NCBI RefSeq assembly: GCF_900324465.2
Contig: NC_046618.1
Location: 15,001,063-15,065,062 of the forward strand
Length of the DNA stretch: 64,000 nucleotides
Origin: Anabas testudineus
Taxonomy: Eukaryota > Chordata > Actinopteri > Anabantiformes > Anabantidae
Reading direction: 5' to 3'
Numbering within the stretch: position 1 is the stretch's first letter; each line of letters begins with the position of its first letter. This document shows positions 24,873-37,630 of this stretch, piece by piece. A program made the translations under genes and the position numbers. Under the pieces are notes generated by a model, which saw nothing but the letters and a program-made list of their open reading frames with translations, was not told the DNA's origin and did no database searches.

Positions 24873-26264
24873 TTTTGCTTAAAACATTGGTTATTCATAA
24901 AAAATACACACCACCAGAATCAGCATACTCTAAACTGTCTACAGCTATGTTTTTATTTAGAGATTTTACATAATATATTAATGTTTATGGGTGAATTACA
25001 CGCTGGTGACTCAAAAGTTTAATTGGAGACGTGTATTTTAATGATTCTAACGAGGTTACACCCAAAAAACAATTAATTACTGAGTTCAGTGATTGAGGAG
25101 GCTTGAATAGTAATATGTGTAATAGACTGGCTCCAAAATGTGGATTTATTTCAGCCAGTTTTTCTGAATAAATTCATTTAAACATGATCAAAGAAACACA
25201 GTTGCCTTGCAGATCCAGCATAGTCACATCAACATAGAATTAAACTCCTGAAACACATAAACCAGTAGAGTTTTAATAAAAGCATGATGACAGACAAGTT
25301 AAACAACAGAAAGTACAGCTTTATGTCATTTTAAGTCATGTAATGTAGGAACAATATTATTTAGGCTACTGTACGTCTCAGCTGTGTGGAGGGAGGTGGA
25401 CCTCAGCCAGAATAAAGGTTATCAGCCTGTGAGCAGGGGCAGACAGGGAAACGAATTTATGATTCAATTCCCGGGTCTTTTTACAACTGCCTGTCCATTA
25501 AAATGACCAGTATGTTTCCAAGTATATGTAAAAACAGTTATTAGATATTAATGTGTGGTTTTTCAACAGCTGTGATCATTTTATCTGGGGCCTGATAAAA
25601 ATCTAATCCTAGTGTGTTTTTAATGTATTGTGTGTTCTGTGGTGAGGAATTGCATCATATAGTCCTCTAACTTAAACTAACTTTGTTTATTCTGTAGTGC
25701 TTTTAGTAAATGAACAGCACTAATATACTAGATTAATATTGCATGGATGCTGTAAAATAAGTTGTCAAACCTGGAATAATATTTGCTTTATAGTAGCCAC
25801 TGAGTTATTTGAAGACTGTGAACAATCAGTAATTTTATTTTTATCAAATTAAAGGTCAATGGTACATACACACAAACATGTGCACTGCAGGTTTTTCATG
25901 ACCCGTCAGTGCTGATTTAAATAAACTTCCATGTTAGTTTTTGTACTATAAAGAGTCACATGTGTCAGCAGATGACATTATGTATGTGATACAGCTGATT
26001 CATTCACATCAGCAGATCAAATCTGTCCAAATCCTCTATCACTGCTGGGATGTACTCAGACAGAAGCTGAAGTTAATAATGATTCAGAGCAGAGGACCAT
26101 CATTGTTACCCCGGTGACCTCAAGATTTCTGTGGAAACTTGATTTCAAAACCGGGTTCCTCGATTAGTGATTTCCTAATATATGATCCCTGCAGTCACAC
26201 ATACGGACACACACCCACACACAAGAAACTTGTGAACATACAAGCAGTTCTGTCTGTGTTTTGC

Positions 26265-26272
26265 TATATAAG
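26265..26272 (+). promoter_or_regulatory. TATA box of tetraspanin copy 4
   Basis: TATATAAG, 45 bases before the ATG. Confidence 0.5.
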
Positions 26273-26309
26273 AAGTCCTGTTTCAGTCTCTTCAGCTCCA
26301 TTAGACAAC

Positions 26310-29300
26310 ATGGACTGCAGAATAGCCTCGTCCAAGACAGTCCTCCTCTTTCTCAGCCTGCTTTTTTGGGTAAGTCACAATGTTTTTTTCTCCGTCTGCA
26401 CAAATCTCAAAATGTTGTTTCTTCACAATTTTATTTTCTGTAAATCGTCAATATTTGTCTTGTGTTGTTATACACGAGGCCTCACATTACAGAAATCAGA
26501 GCCTTGTCCTAGATTTTGCCCCGATGCAGTACTTCCTCATTTTCTCTGAACCATAATGCAGTACTCTACATCTGCGTAGTGAAGTATTTCTACAGCCAAA
26601 TTATTCATATGTCCCAATAATCTGTGTGGATCTACGTCCAACTGAGTTCAAAAAAAACCTTTTGTCAATATACAGTTTGGATTTGGAGCCTGTTTGCTTA
26701 TATTGCCTAGTTCACCATGACTACTCCTTAATTCAGGCTAAATGAGATTTGAAGGAACCAACTAAACGTGTCCTGCCTTTCTGTGGCTGCTGTCTGTCTA
26801 ATTAGATTACCCCGAGGTACAATTGGCTTGTGTCTCTGTTAGTTTGCAAAGAAAATCACACAACACACTGTTTTAATTCTTTGAATGCAAATTACCACAT
26901 CCACTTTTACTTTCTTCCACCGGTACTCTATTTCTCAATCAATGTCTTTTGCCTTCACAGTTTAGAGTTTGAATAATGAGTCTGTGATTTACATATGATG
27001 ACAGAAACAGGCCCATACCAATCAATATTAGAGAAAACAGTTTTGCATCATCTTCAGAGTTCAGTCATACAATAGCTCCTTGATGTCCAAGACAAAACCT
27101 ACGCCTTTGCTTTGTTTCATTCTTCTGTCCTTCTTGTTTTCTTGAAGAACTCAAGCATGGACAACTGTCAAGTGACACAAAATACATATGTGTTTAAACA
27201 AGTAGTCATTCAATGGAAAGATATACTGAAAATGAAAAACAGATACACATGTAGGGTTTTTACCTCTGTGATTTGAGTTTGAAGTGTATATGCACAAAGT
27301 TGGCCTAATGAATGCATTCTTCTAACTAATGAGGTCGCCACTGAAGCATGAATTATAATTTATTTATCATTTATCATTAAATTATAATTTATTTAAACAC
27401 TGGCCAGGTTGGTCGGGCCAGTGTTTAGTCTGGACATATATATATATATATAGTGAAAAGAATCGGCCCAAGCACAGAACCCTGTGGACCTCCTTAACTA
27501 ACTTTTGTGTGCACGTAAGACTCATCTTTAACATGCACATACTGGAATTTTTCTGATAGATAAGATTTAACATTTATATTTAACATTTACATTTGGCAGA
27601 CGCTTTTATCCAAAACGACTTACAAGGGTCGGCAGGGTAAGTGTAAGGAGGTCTTGCCTAAGGACCCCTACTGGAGGTAGGCCACAGTTGGGATTTTAAC
27701 CCCAGTTTCCCACATGGAAGGTGGTAATCTTACCACTACATAACCAGTCGCTAAACCAGCCTAGTGCTGTTTCTTTAACCCCAATTACATCTTTCAGTCT
27801 GTGTAATACAATGATGTATATCCATCCATAGATGGATGTAATTGAGCAGCACTGTAATCTGTATGCAGACTTAAAACATTTATTTCCACCATAACTTCTA
27901 ACTGACCTGTGAATGAATACTATGATAACATATAATGTTAATGTTTTGTTCTCTCTGCAGGCTGTAGGAGCAGCATTGGCCTACACTGGTGGCCATCTTA
28001 TCGAGATCTATAGCAATTTGGGAATTAATCCTCATGACAAGGTCATACTGAGCCCAGCAATTATCATCATTGCTTTCAGTGTGGTGATGTTCTTATTCGG
28101 TCTGCTGGGATGCTGCGCCACATTCTGGGAGTCCAAATTTTGCCTCAGCATTGTAAGTGTGTGTTTGTGTGTGTGTGTGTGAGGGTAGGTGTGGGCTTAG
28201 TTTTACATTTATCTTTGTGTTTCATTCACAGTATTTCACTTACTTACTCACCAACTTCTTTCATTTTATTTCTCTTCAGTTCTTTTGGATCCTCTTTGTG
28301 ATCTTCGCCGCTGAAGTCGTTGTTCTGGTACTTAGCTTCATCTACCAAAACAAAGTAAGTCAAAGAAAATTCAAACATACTCTGTGTCACACAATGTTTG
28401 TAACAAGCATTTTCTGATCTGCTATGGCACAGTTGTAGACTCTAAAAGCCCATCAGTAAATTACCTAATGGGCTATGATCTGTTTTTTTTTTCCAGATAA
28501 ACTCAGAAATGGGGAAAACTTTGAATGCGACCTTCTCAAAGTATGATGGAAATGACAAAGAAATAGTGGACAACCTGCAGTCTGAGGTTGGTTTCATGTT
28601 GGACCTGTACACGTTTTCTCAGTTGCACTTTGATTCTCTTCAGCTGTTTCTGCCTTTTGTGCAAAAAAAGCTACAGTTTGTTTTCTTGGCCTTTCAGGTG
28701 AAATACAGTTTAAATGAGATTATTCTGAGTCTATAAATGGATAGTGAAGGACTCAGCATGTTAGGACATCTTTCAGTTACGTTGTGTGCCCATTACTGTT
28801 TGTGCAGCACATTTAAAAGTAACCATGAAAGAAAAGTCTAAAACAATACGGACAAATAAAAAATAACATCTGTAAACCAGTCTTGCCACGCTTCACCGAT
28901 TTGCTCTAAATGCACTGTGCTCACACCTGTAGGTCTGTTGAATGCTATTTATGGAAATGCTGGAAATGAAATAGAAAATAAAGCTGGGTGATAGAGAGTG
29001 ACACATCCTCACATATTCGCTCTCTCATGTTATTTGTTTAGTTTGATAGCATATGATTTTTACGTAACCTCCTTTTTTAATCAGCTGTATTTTCTCTCTT
29101 TGACTCTGTGCAGTTGAAATGCTGTGGTGTTTTTAATTACACCAGCTGGTTAAACACCAACTGGTCTGCCAGCCACCCCAACTCAGTGCCTAAGTCCTGC
29201 TGCAAAAACATGAACGCAACGTGCAACGGCACTCTGACTGATCTGAACCTGCTTCACTTGAATGTAGGTCATGCAGCAGCATACTTTGCATGTTTTGACA

Positions 29301-30040
29301 TTAAAAACTCCATGTGCACATTTCTTTGCTTTGCTTGAGATTGTTAATGGTTTATTTCGAGTTGCTTAACGTTCTCCAACGGAGTCTTAGAGGAAACTTA
29401 TACAAATAAAAGTCCACAAAAATAACTATCTTTATTACAAATAAAACAAGAATTACATTTCAGGCTACAAATCCCTGTGTACTAACTGTACCTGTACATG
29501 TGTTTTAGGGTTGTGAGACCAAGCTGCAGGGCATCATGCACCATGTTTTCTATTATGCCATGGGGGTCATTCTGGTCTTTGCCATACTTAAGGTAAATAT
29601 GGGCGCAGTCAGTTTTAAGAAACACACTGTCACACAGTCTGTTGTGGGCTATGTACGATACAGAAAATGCTCAACTCTGTTATTATACACACTACTTACC
29701 TGACTATAGCTTAAGTGGTGAGTAGTTTCTAAACTAAAGTCAGATGACAGGGGCACCATGTCTGAATGGGATGTCCTCCATATTGTTCAATGGACCACTT
29801 TTGAATTTTTTCCACAGAGAACAGTATTTGATTAGCGTAGCCCCCTCAAATATACTGTAGCACATTAAGTAAGTTCTTGTTATTTCTTCCAGAACAGTTT
29901 GGTTATATAGCCTGTGCTGCTGAGTTTGTGTCTGATTAGTTTTATATTTTCTGTTACAGTTCCTCGGGATGCTGAGCGTGTGTGTGATCGCCTGTAGCAA
30001 TGGCAGCAGGAGGAGTGGCTACGAGCCTCTCTACGCCTGA
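26310..30040 (+). CDS. tspan36: Tetraspanin copy 4 (tspan36-like)
   Basis: Coding exons: 26310-26369, 27961-28152, 28280-28354, 28497-28586, 29114-29263, 29509-29592, 29960-30040; 243 residues. Nearly the same protein as copy 2. Differences seen are NMNATC for NMNGTC in the large loop (the sequon is kept) and VILVFAILK for VILGFAILK in TM4. The exon 5 donor reads AAT|GTAGGT instead of AAT|GTAAGT, which is slightly weaker but still usable. CCG motif, six large-loop cysteines and GYEPLYA tail are intact. Confidence 0.88.
27580..27757. repeat. Short interspersed repeat in intron 1 of copy 4
   Basis: Same element and position as in copies 2 and 3. Confidence 0.6.
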
Positions 30041-31622
30041 AACGCTTCTTGATACCTCCTTATTTTGCACCACTTGATTTTCTAATGACCTAATAAGAGC
30101 AGGCATAATTCTGCAGTGGACAGCAGCTTCATGTACAGACCTAAGATCTTGGCACATGAAATACACAAATCTGAAAAACCCTCCGGCAGCGGGATCAACA
30201 TACATTTTTTTCCTCTGAGTTGTTTGCTGAATGTGGACATTGCTTTCGTTTCGTTATTGTTTTATTTTCCTCTGTTGATTATCAAGATAGACCTCCTAAA
30301 GTTTCCATTTGGGTTAGGGCCAAGTAAATAATGATAACATAAGAATCTAGCCCTGTTTGAGCAACCTTCCCTTCTGATGGAGCTTTATGTCTCTAACACA
30401 GAGCGTCTGTCTCTGTCTGTCGTGACAACACAGGAGAGAACAAAAGTTTTGGTCATTACTTGTAAATGTTGCTGAGCTCTCTCACTCTGCTGCGTCATGT
30501 GGATATTCTTTTAAAGAAGATTATTTTTTGCAATGTACTGCAATGAAAGAAACTAAAAAAGTTCTAAAGTCATTAAAGTGTAACCACCGAATGCCCTATT
30601 TAAGGTTGCAATATATGTATAGCCAACAAAATGAATGAATACAGAATATATGTAATTTTATGATCATATAACGATATCGAATGAAGTAACTATTCTACGT
30701 AGTTTGATTTTTGACTGTGTTTATTATGTTTTTATATTAAAAAGGTGAAATATTCACAATAAGTTGGATGTCAGTGTTACTGGTTCTACGTGTGATTAAC
30801 ATCTCTGTATCGGTAGTGTCTGCTGATTTTAATGACCCTGCTGCCCCCTCGCACACTGCGCCCCTCTCACACACTATCTGTTGACTGCATATCTAGTTCA
30901 GTGCATATCCTAACTGCTTCAGGCTGTGTTGACATTTAGACAGGCCGAACCTTTGCAGAGAAAACACGGCTAGATAACTTTGTCAGCTCTGAAACCTTCT
31001 CTCCTCCCTCCCTAAACACTGTTTCCACCTGTATGTGATTTTTTTTTCCTTTGACATATGGGGTGTATTTGCATTTCCATCACCAACCTAGACCAACTGT
31101 CTCTTTTCTGCTCTGTGCTTTTATTTTTCTCAACTTCTCAGCTCCCTCTACAGTGTCCCATTAGCGTTAACTGTCAATATCATGTGATGCAGGACGAACA
31201 ATAGTGCACTTTGTCAGTGATGTAGCAAACTGTGAAAATACCTGTGTTTACAGTACAAGTTAATTATCTGTAAATAACACAAAGGAGATATTTACCATTT
31301 AGTTTGGGGTTTTCACAATAAAAGTTTTTTTATATGGAGACATTTTACAGTAAGAGTGGACAAAAGAGAAGCTGCAGAGTGCATCTATCCCACCTTTGCC
31401 TTACAAGGTGTATGTAATAAGTCAAGAGTTCCTCATTAGCCAGTCCGGCCCTCCTAAAAGTTAATTTAACTCAAACCTCACGTATCAGATTTGTAATTCA
31501 AGCTTACTCACAACAGATTAAGTCTTGTGTATAATTTGAGGTGACTTCATTAGAGTGTCCTGGATGAAATAGCGCAGGGTTTCAGTCAGGTTTTCTTACT
31601 GGTTCTATAACAGCCTGCTTAT

Positions 31623-31681
31623 ACCCTGCGTTTGGTCTTCTTGGGACTCTTTGCCTTTCTCTTTTTCCCAGGTGATTTCAG
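31623..31681 (-). pseudogene. H1 gene fragment at the unit 4/5 junction
   Basis: Same structure as the fragments at 11207 and 24814. All share one deletion history, so the loss within H1 happened once and was then copied. Confidence 0.85.
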
Positions 31682-33074
31682 TTTTGCTTAAAACATTGGT
31701 TATTCATAAAAAATACACACCACCAGAATCAGCATACTCTAAACTGTCTACAGCTATGTTTTTATTTAGAGATTTTACATAATATATTAATGTTTATGGG
31801 TGAATTACACGCTGGTGACTCAAAAGTTTAATTGGAGACGTGTATTTTAATGATTCTAACGAGGTTACACCCAAAAAACAATTAATTACTGAGTTCAGTG
31901 ATTGAGGAGGCTTGAATAGTAATATGTGTAATAGACTGGCTCCAAAATGTGGATTTATTTCAGCCAGTTTTTCTAAATAAATTCATTTAAACAATCATCA
32001 AAGAAACACAGTTGCCTTGCAGATCCAGCATAGTCACATCAACATAGATTTAAACTCCTGAAAAACATAAACCAGTAGAGTTTTAATAAAAGCATGATGT
32101 CAGACAAGTTAAACAACAGAAAGTACAGCTTTATGTCATTTTAAGTCATGTAATGTAGGAACAATATTATGTAGGCTACTGTACGTCTCAGCTGTGTGGA
32201 GGGAGGTGGACCTCAGCCAGAATAAAGGTTATCAGCCTGTGAGCAGGGGCAGACAGGGAAACGAATTTATGATTCAATTCCCGGGTCTTTTTACAACTGT
32301 TCATCCATTAAAATGACCAGTATATTTCCAAGTATATGTAAAAACAGTTTTTAGATATTAATGTGTGGTTTGTCAACAGCTGTGATCATTTTATATGGGG
32401 CCTGATAAAAATCTAATCCTAGTGTGTTTTTAATGTATCGTGTGTTCTGTGGTGAGGAATTGCATCATATAGTCCTCTAACTTAAACTAACTTTGTTTAT
32501 TCTGTAGTGCTTTTAGTAAATGAACAGCACTAATATACTAGATTAATATTGCATGGATGCTGTAAAATAAGTTGTCAAACCTGAAATAATATTTGCTTTA
32601 TAGTAGCCACTCAGTTATTATAAGACTGTGCACAATCAGTAATTTTATTTTTATCAAATTAAAGGTCAAAGGTACATACACACAAACATGTGCACTGCTG
32701 GTTTTTCATGCCCTGTCAGTGCTGATTTAAATAAACTTCCATGTTAGTTTTTGTTCTATAAAGAGTCAAATGTGTCAGCAGATGACATTATGTATGTGAT
32801 GCAGCTGATTCATTCGCGTCAGCAGATCAAATCTGTCCAAATCCTCTATCACTGCTGGGATGTACTCAGACAGAAGCTGAAGTTAATAATGATTCAGAGC
32901 AGAGGACCATCATTGTTACCCCGGTGACCTCAAGATTTCTGTGGAAACTTGATTTCAAAACCGGGTTCCTCGATTAGTGATTTCCTAATATATGATCCCT
33001 GCAGTCACACATACGGACACACACCCACACACAAGAAACTTGTGAACATACAAGCAGTTCTGTCTGTGTTTTGC

Positions 33075-33082
33075 TATATAAG
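33075..33082 (+). promoter_or_regulatory. TATA box of tetraspanin copy 5
   Basis: TATATAAG, 45 bases before the ATG. Confidence 0.5.
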
Positions 33083-33119
33083 AAGTCCTGTTTCAGTCTC
33101 TTCAGCTCCATTAGACAAC

Positions 33120-36100
33120 ATGGACCGCGGAATAGCAACGTCCAAGACCATCCTCCTCTTCCTCAGCCTTCTTTTTTGGGTAAGTCGCGGTGTGTTTTTC
33201 TCCACCTGCACAAATCTCAAAATGTTGTTTCTTCACAATTTTATTTTCTGTAAATCGTCAATATTTGTTTTGTGTTGTTATACACGAGGCCTCACATTAC
33301 AGAAATCAGAGCCTTGTCCTAGATTTTGCCCCGATGCAGTACTTCCTCATTTTCTCTGAACCATAATGCAGTACTCTACATCTGCGTAGTGAAGTATTTC
33401 TATATTCAAATTAATTATATGTCCCAATAATCTGTGTAGATCTACGTCCAACTGAGTTCAAGAAAACCTTTTGTCAATATAAAGTTTGGATTTGGAGCCT
33501 GTTTGCTTATATTGCCTAGTTCACCATGACTACTCCTTAATTCAGGCTAAATGAGATGTGAAGGAACCAACTAAACGTGTCCTGCCTTTCTGTGGCTGCT
33601 GTCTGTGTAATTAGATTACCCCGAGGTACAATTGGCTTGTTTCTCTGTTAATTTTCAAAGAAAACAACATAACACACTGTTTTAATTCTTTGAATGCAAA
33701 TTACCACATCCACTTTTACTTTCTTCCACCAGCACTTTATTTCTCAATCAATGTCTTTTGCCTTCACAGTTGAGGGTTTGAATAATGAGTCTGTGATGCC
33801 TCATCAGTGTTTATACGGTTTGTTGTGTGGCGTAGATTTACATATGATGAACGAAACAGGCCCATACCAATCAATATTTGTTCAGTCATACAATAGCTCC
33901 TTGATGTCCAAGACAAAACCTACGCCTTTGCTTTGTTTCATTCTTCTGTCCTTCTTTTCTTGTTTTCTTGAAGAACTCAAGGATGGACAACTGTTAAGTA
34001 ACACAAAATACATATGTGTTTGAACAAGTAGCCATTCAATGGAAAGTTATACTGAAAATGAAGAGCAGACACACATGGAGGGTTCTTAACTCTGTGATTT
34101 GACGTGTATATGAACAAAGTTGGTCTAATGAATGCATTCTCATAACTAATGAGGTCGCCACTGAAGCATGAATTATCAATTATAATGATGGTGTGATTTG
34201 ATGCCTACATCTTACTCTACTAAAAAAGGAGAACTAATTCCTTTGTGCTTTATCTAACAATGTTTAATCAAGTAGCTTTAAAATAAATAAATATTAAATA
34301 AATATATTGCTAGACAACAGTGGCGAGGAAAGACTCCCTTTAGAAAAAAGAAACCTCCAGCAGAACCAGGCTCCAGGACTGGGTGGGGTGAGTGAAAAGA
34401 GGAGAGAGAAAAGAACAGCAGGCAACAAACAAACAACAACAACAACCAGCAGCAAAAACACTGGCCAGGTTGGTCGGGCCAGTGTTTAGTCTGGACATAT
34501 ATATATATATAGTGAAAAGAATCGGCCCAAACACAGAACCCTGTGGAACTCCTTAATTAACTTTTGTGTGCACGTAAGACTCATCTTTAACATGCACATA
34601 CTGGAATTTATCTAATAGATAAGATTTAACATTTACATTTAACATTTACATTTGGCAGACGCTTTTATCCAAAACGACTTACAAGGGTCGGCAGGGTAAG
34701 TGTAAGGAGGTCTTGCCTAAGGACCCCTACTGGAGGTAGGCCACAGTTGGGATTTAAACCCCAGTTTAGTGTAATACAATGATGTATATCCATCCATAGA
34801 TGGATGTAATTGATTATTAACATGTAACAACAAAAGCACTGTAATCTGTATGCAGACTTAAAACCTTATTTCCACCATAACTTCCAGCTGACCTGTGAAT
34901 GAACACGATGATAACATATAATGTTGATGTTTTGTTCTCTTTGCAGGCTGTAGGAGCAGCATTGGCCTACACTGGTGGCCATCTAATTGAGATCTATAGC
35001 AATTCGGGAATTAATCTTCAGGACAAGGTCATACTGAGCCCAGCAAATATCATCATTGCTTTCAGTGTGGTGATGTTCTTATTCGGTCTGCTGGGATGCT
35101 GCACCACATTCTGGGAGTCCAAATTTGGCCACAGCATTGTAAGTGTGTGTGTGTCTTGAGGGGAGGTGTGGGCTTAGCTTAACATTTATCTTTGTGTTTC
35201 ATTCACAGTATTTCACTTACTTCCTCACCAACTTCTCTCATTTTATTTCTCTTCAGTTCTTTTGGATCCTCTATGTGATCTTCACCGCTGTAGTCGCTGC
35301 TTTGATACTTAGCTTCATCTACCGAGTCGAAGTAAGTCAAAGATAATTCAGACTATGGCTATGGCACAGGTGTATACTTTAAGAGCCCATCAGCAAATTA
35401 CCTAATGGGCTATGATGTGTTTTTTTTTTCCAGATGAATTCAGAACTGGAGAAACTTTTGAATGCGACCTTCTCAAAGTATGATGGAAATGACAAAGAAA
35501 TAGTGGACAACCTGCAGTCTGAGGTTGGTTTCATGTTGGACCTGTACACGTTTTCTCAGTTGCACTTTGATTCTCTTCAGCTGTTTCTGCCTTTTGTGCA
35601 AAAAAAGCTACAGTTTGTTTTCTTGGCCTTTCAGGTGGAATACAATTTAAATGAGATTATTCTGAGTCTATAAATGGATAGTGAAGGACTCAGCATGTTA
35701 GGACATCTTTCAGTTGTGTTGTGTGCCCATTACTGTTTGTGCAGCACATTTAAAAGTAACCATGAAAGAAAAGTCTAAAACAATACGGACAAATAAAAAA
35801 TAACATCTGTAAACCAGTCTTGCCACGCTTCACCGATTTGCTCTAAATGCACTGTGTTCACACCTGTAGGTCTGTTGAATGCTATTTATGGAAATGAAAT
35901 AGAAGATAAAGCTGGGTGATGGAGAGTGACACATCCTCACATATTCTCTCTACAATAACTTCTATATAGAGACACACATACATCATGTTATTTGTTTAGT
36001 TTGATAGCTCTCTCATATGATTTTTACACAGCCTCCTTTTTTAATCACTTGTATTTTCTCTCTTTGACTCTGTGCAGTTTCAATGCTGTGGTGTTTTTAA

Positions 36101-37018
36101 TTACACCAGCTGGTTCAACACCAACTGGTCTGCCAGCCACCCCAACTCAGTGCCTAAGTCCTGCTGCATAAACACGAACGGAACATGCAACGGCACTCTG
36201 ACTGATCTGAACCTGCTTAATTTAAATGTAAGTCATGCAGAAGCATACTTTGCTTGTTTTGACATTTAAAAACTCCATGTGCGCATTTCTTTGCTGTGCT
36301 TGAGATTGTTAATGGTTTATTTCGAGTTGCTTAACGTTCTCCAACTGAGTCTTAGAGGAAACTTATACAAATAAAAGTCCACAAAAATAACTATCTTTAT
36401 TACAAATAAAACAAGAATTACATTTCAGACTACAAATCCCTGTGTACTAACTGTACCTGTGCATGTGTTTTAGGGTTGTGAGACCAAGCTGGAGGACATC
36501 ATAAACGGTGTTTTCTGTTATGCCGTGATGGTCGTTCTGGGCTTTGCCATCATTAAGGTAAATATGGGCGCAGTCAGTTTGATCAAACACACAGTCACAC
36601 AGTCTGTTGAGGGCTACTCCATGATGCAGAAAATGCTCAGTGTGGCATCCAACCAACTCTGTTATTATACACACTGCTTACATGACTATAGCTTAAACTA
36701 TGATGCCTTTTTGAGTGGTTTATTGTTCAATGGACCACTTTCTAATTTTTACCACAGAGTGGTAAGAGAACTTATTTGATTAGCGTAGCCCCCTCAAATA
36801 TACTGTAGCACATTAAGTAAGTTCTTGTTATTTCTTCCAGAACAGTTTGGTTATATAACCTGTGCTGCTTCATTAAGTTAATTTTAAGAGTTTGTGTCTG
36901 ATTAGTTTTATATTTTCTGTTACAGTTCTTCGAGATGCTGAGCATGCGTGCTATTACCTGTAGCAATGGCAGCAGGAGGAGTGGCTACGAGCCTCTCTAC
37001 GCCTCAAACGCTTCCTGA
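33120..37018 (+). CDS. tspan36: Tetraspanin copy 5 (tspan36-like, divergent, extended tail)
   Basis: Coding exons: 33120-33179, 34947-35138, 35257-35331, 35434-35523, 36078-36227, 36474-36557, 36926-37018; 247 residues. It keeps four membrane segments and the large-loop CCG motif (FQCCGV) with six cysteines. It differs from the other copies at many sites. The N-terminus is MDRGIATSK, losing Cys3. TM4 end reads MLSMRAITC instead of MLSVCVIAC, losing another cysteine. TM3 ends IYRVEV. The usual TGA stop is TCA, so the frame runs on four codons (SNAS) to a later TGA. The YEPL motif is then no longer at the usual distance from the C-terminus. The frame is open and splice sites are normal, so this may be a working but altered paralogue. 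Confidence 0.84.
34310..34530 (-). repeat. L2-type LINE 3'-region fragment in intron 1 of copy 5
   Basis: Related to 6070-6330: the reverse complement of about 34315-34380 resembles the LINE 3' region near 43070-43120. It is followed by (AT)n and a stretch shared with all copies (GTGAAAAGAATCGGCCCAA). Confidence 0.5.
34639..34768. repeat. Short interspersed repeat in intron 1 of copy 5 (shortened)
   Basis: Same element and site as in copies 2-4, but the right end is missing after the ACCCCAGTTT motif. Confidence 0.55.
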
Positions 37019-37332
37019 TACCACCTAATTTTGCACCACTTGATTTTCTAATAATCTAATAAGAGCAGGCATAATTCTGCAGTGGAGAGCAGCATCATGT
37101 ACAGACCTAAGATCTTGGCACATGACGTACACAAATCTGTATTTTATTAAACAAATGTCCTTTAGCATCATCTGCAACGCTCTTATTGTGCATTGTTATG
37201 TTTGTTCCTGTTGTACATTCAGTTGTGATGGCGCAGGACATCCTGCAGGTAGTGCTGTACAAACTGCTTTGAGTTTTAACCCACAGACGTAGTATTGAAT
37301 GGGCCCAATATACCTAATCTGTACTGGTGATA

Positions 37333-37630
37333 CACTTTTATTGTGAAAATCTCAAACTAAATAATTCCATAAATATTTGTGTTATTTACAAAAAATGTAA
37401 CTTGTACTGTAAACACAGGTATTTTCACAGTTTGCTACATCACTGACAAAGTGCACTATTGTTCGTGCTGCATCACATGATATCGACAGTTAACACATGG
37501 GGTTGTGTAGAGGGAGCGAAGTTGAGAAAAATAAAAGCACAGAGCAGAAAAGAGACAGTTGGTCTAGGTTGGTGATGGAAATGCAAATACACCTCAAATG
37601 TCAAAGGAAAAAAAATCACATACAGGTGGA
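37333..37630 (-). repeat. Inverted spacer block at the right edge of the array
   Basis: The reverse complement matches 10611-10909 of unit 1 (GCATTTCCATCACCAACCTA and GATATCATGTGATGCAG motifs). Flanks on both sides (37141-37290 and 37706-37850) match unit 1 in the forward direction, so this is a local inversion of about 300 bases. Confidence 0.85.

Larger units (their letters stand above)
24814..31622 (+). repeat. Tandem unit 4 of the tetraspanin array
   Basis: Gene body matches unit 2 and downstream spacer matches unit 3. This mosaic suggests unequal exchange or gene conversion. Confidence 0.85.
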
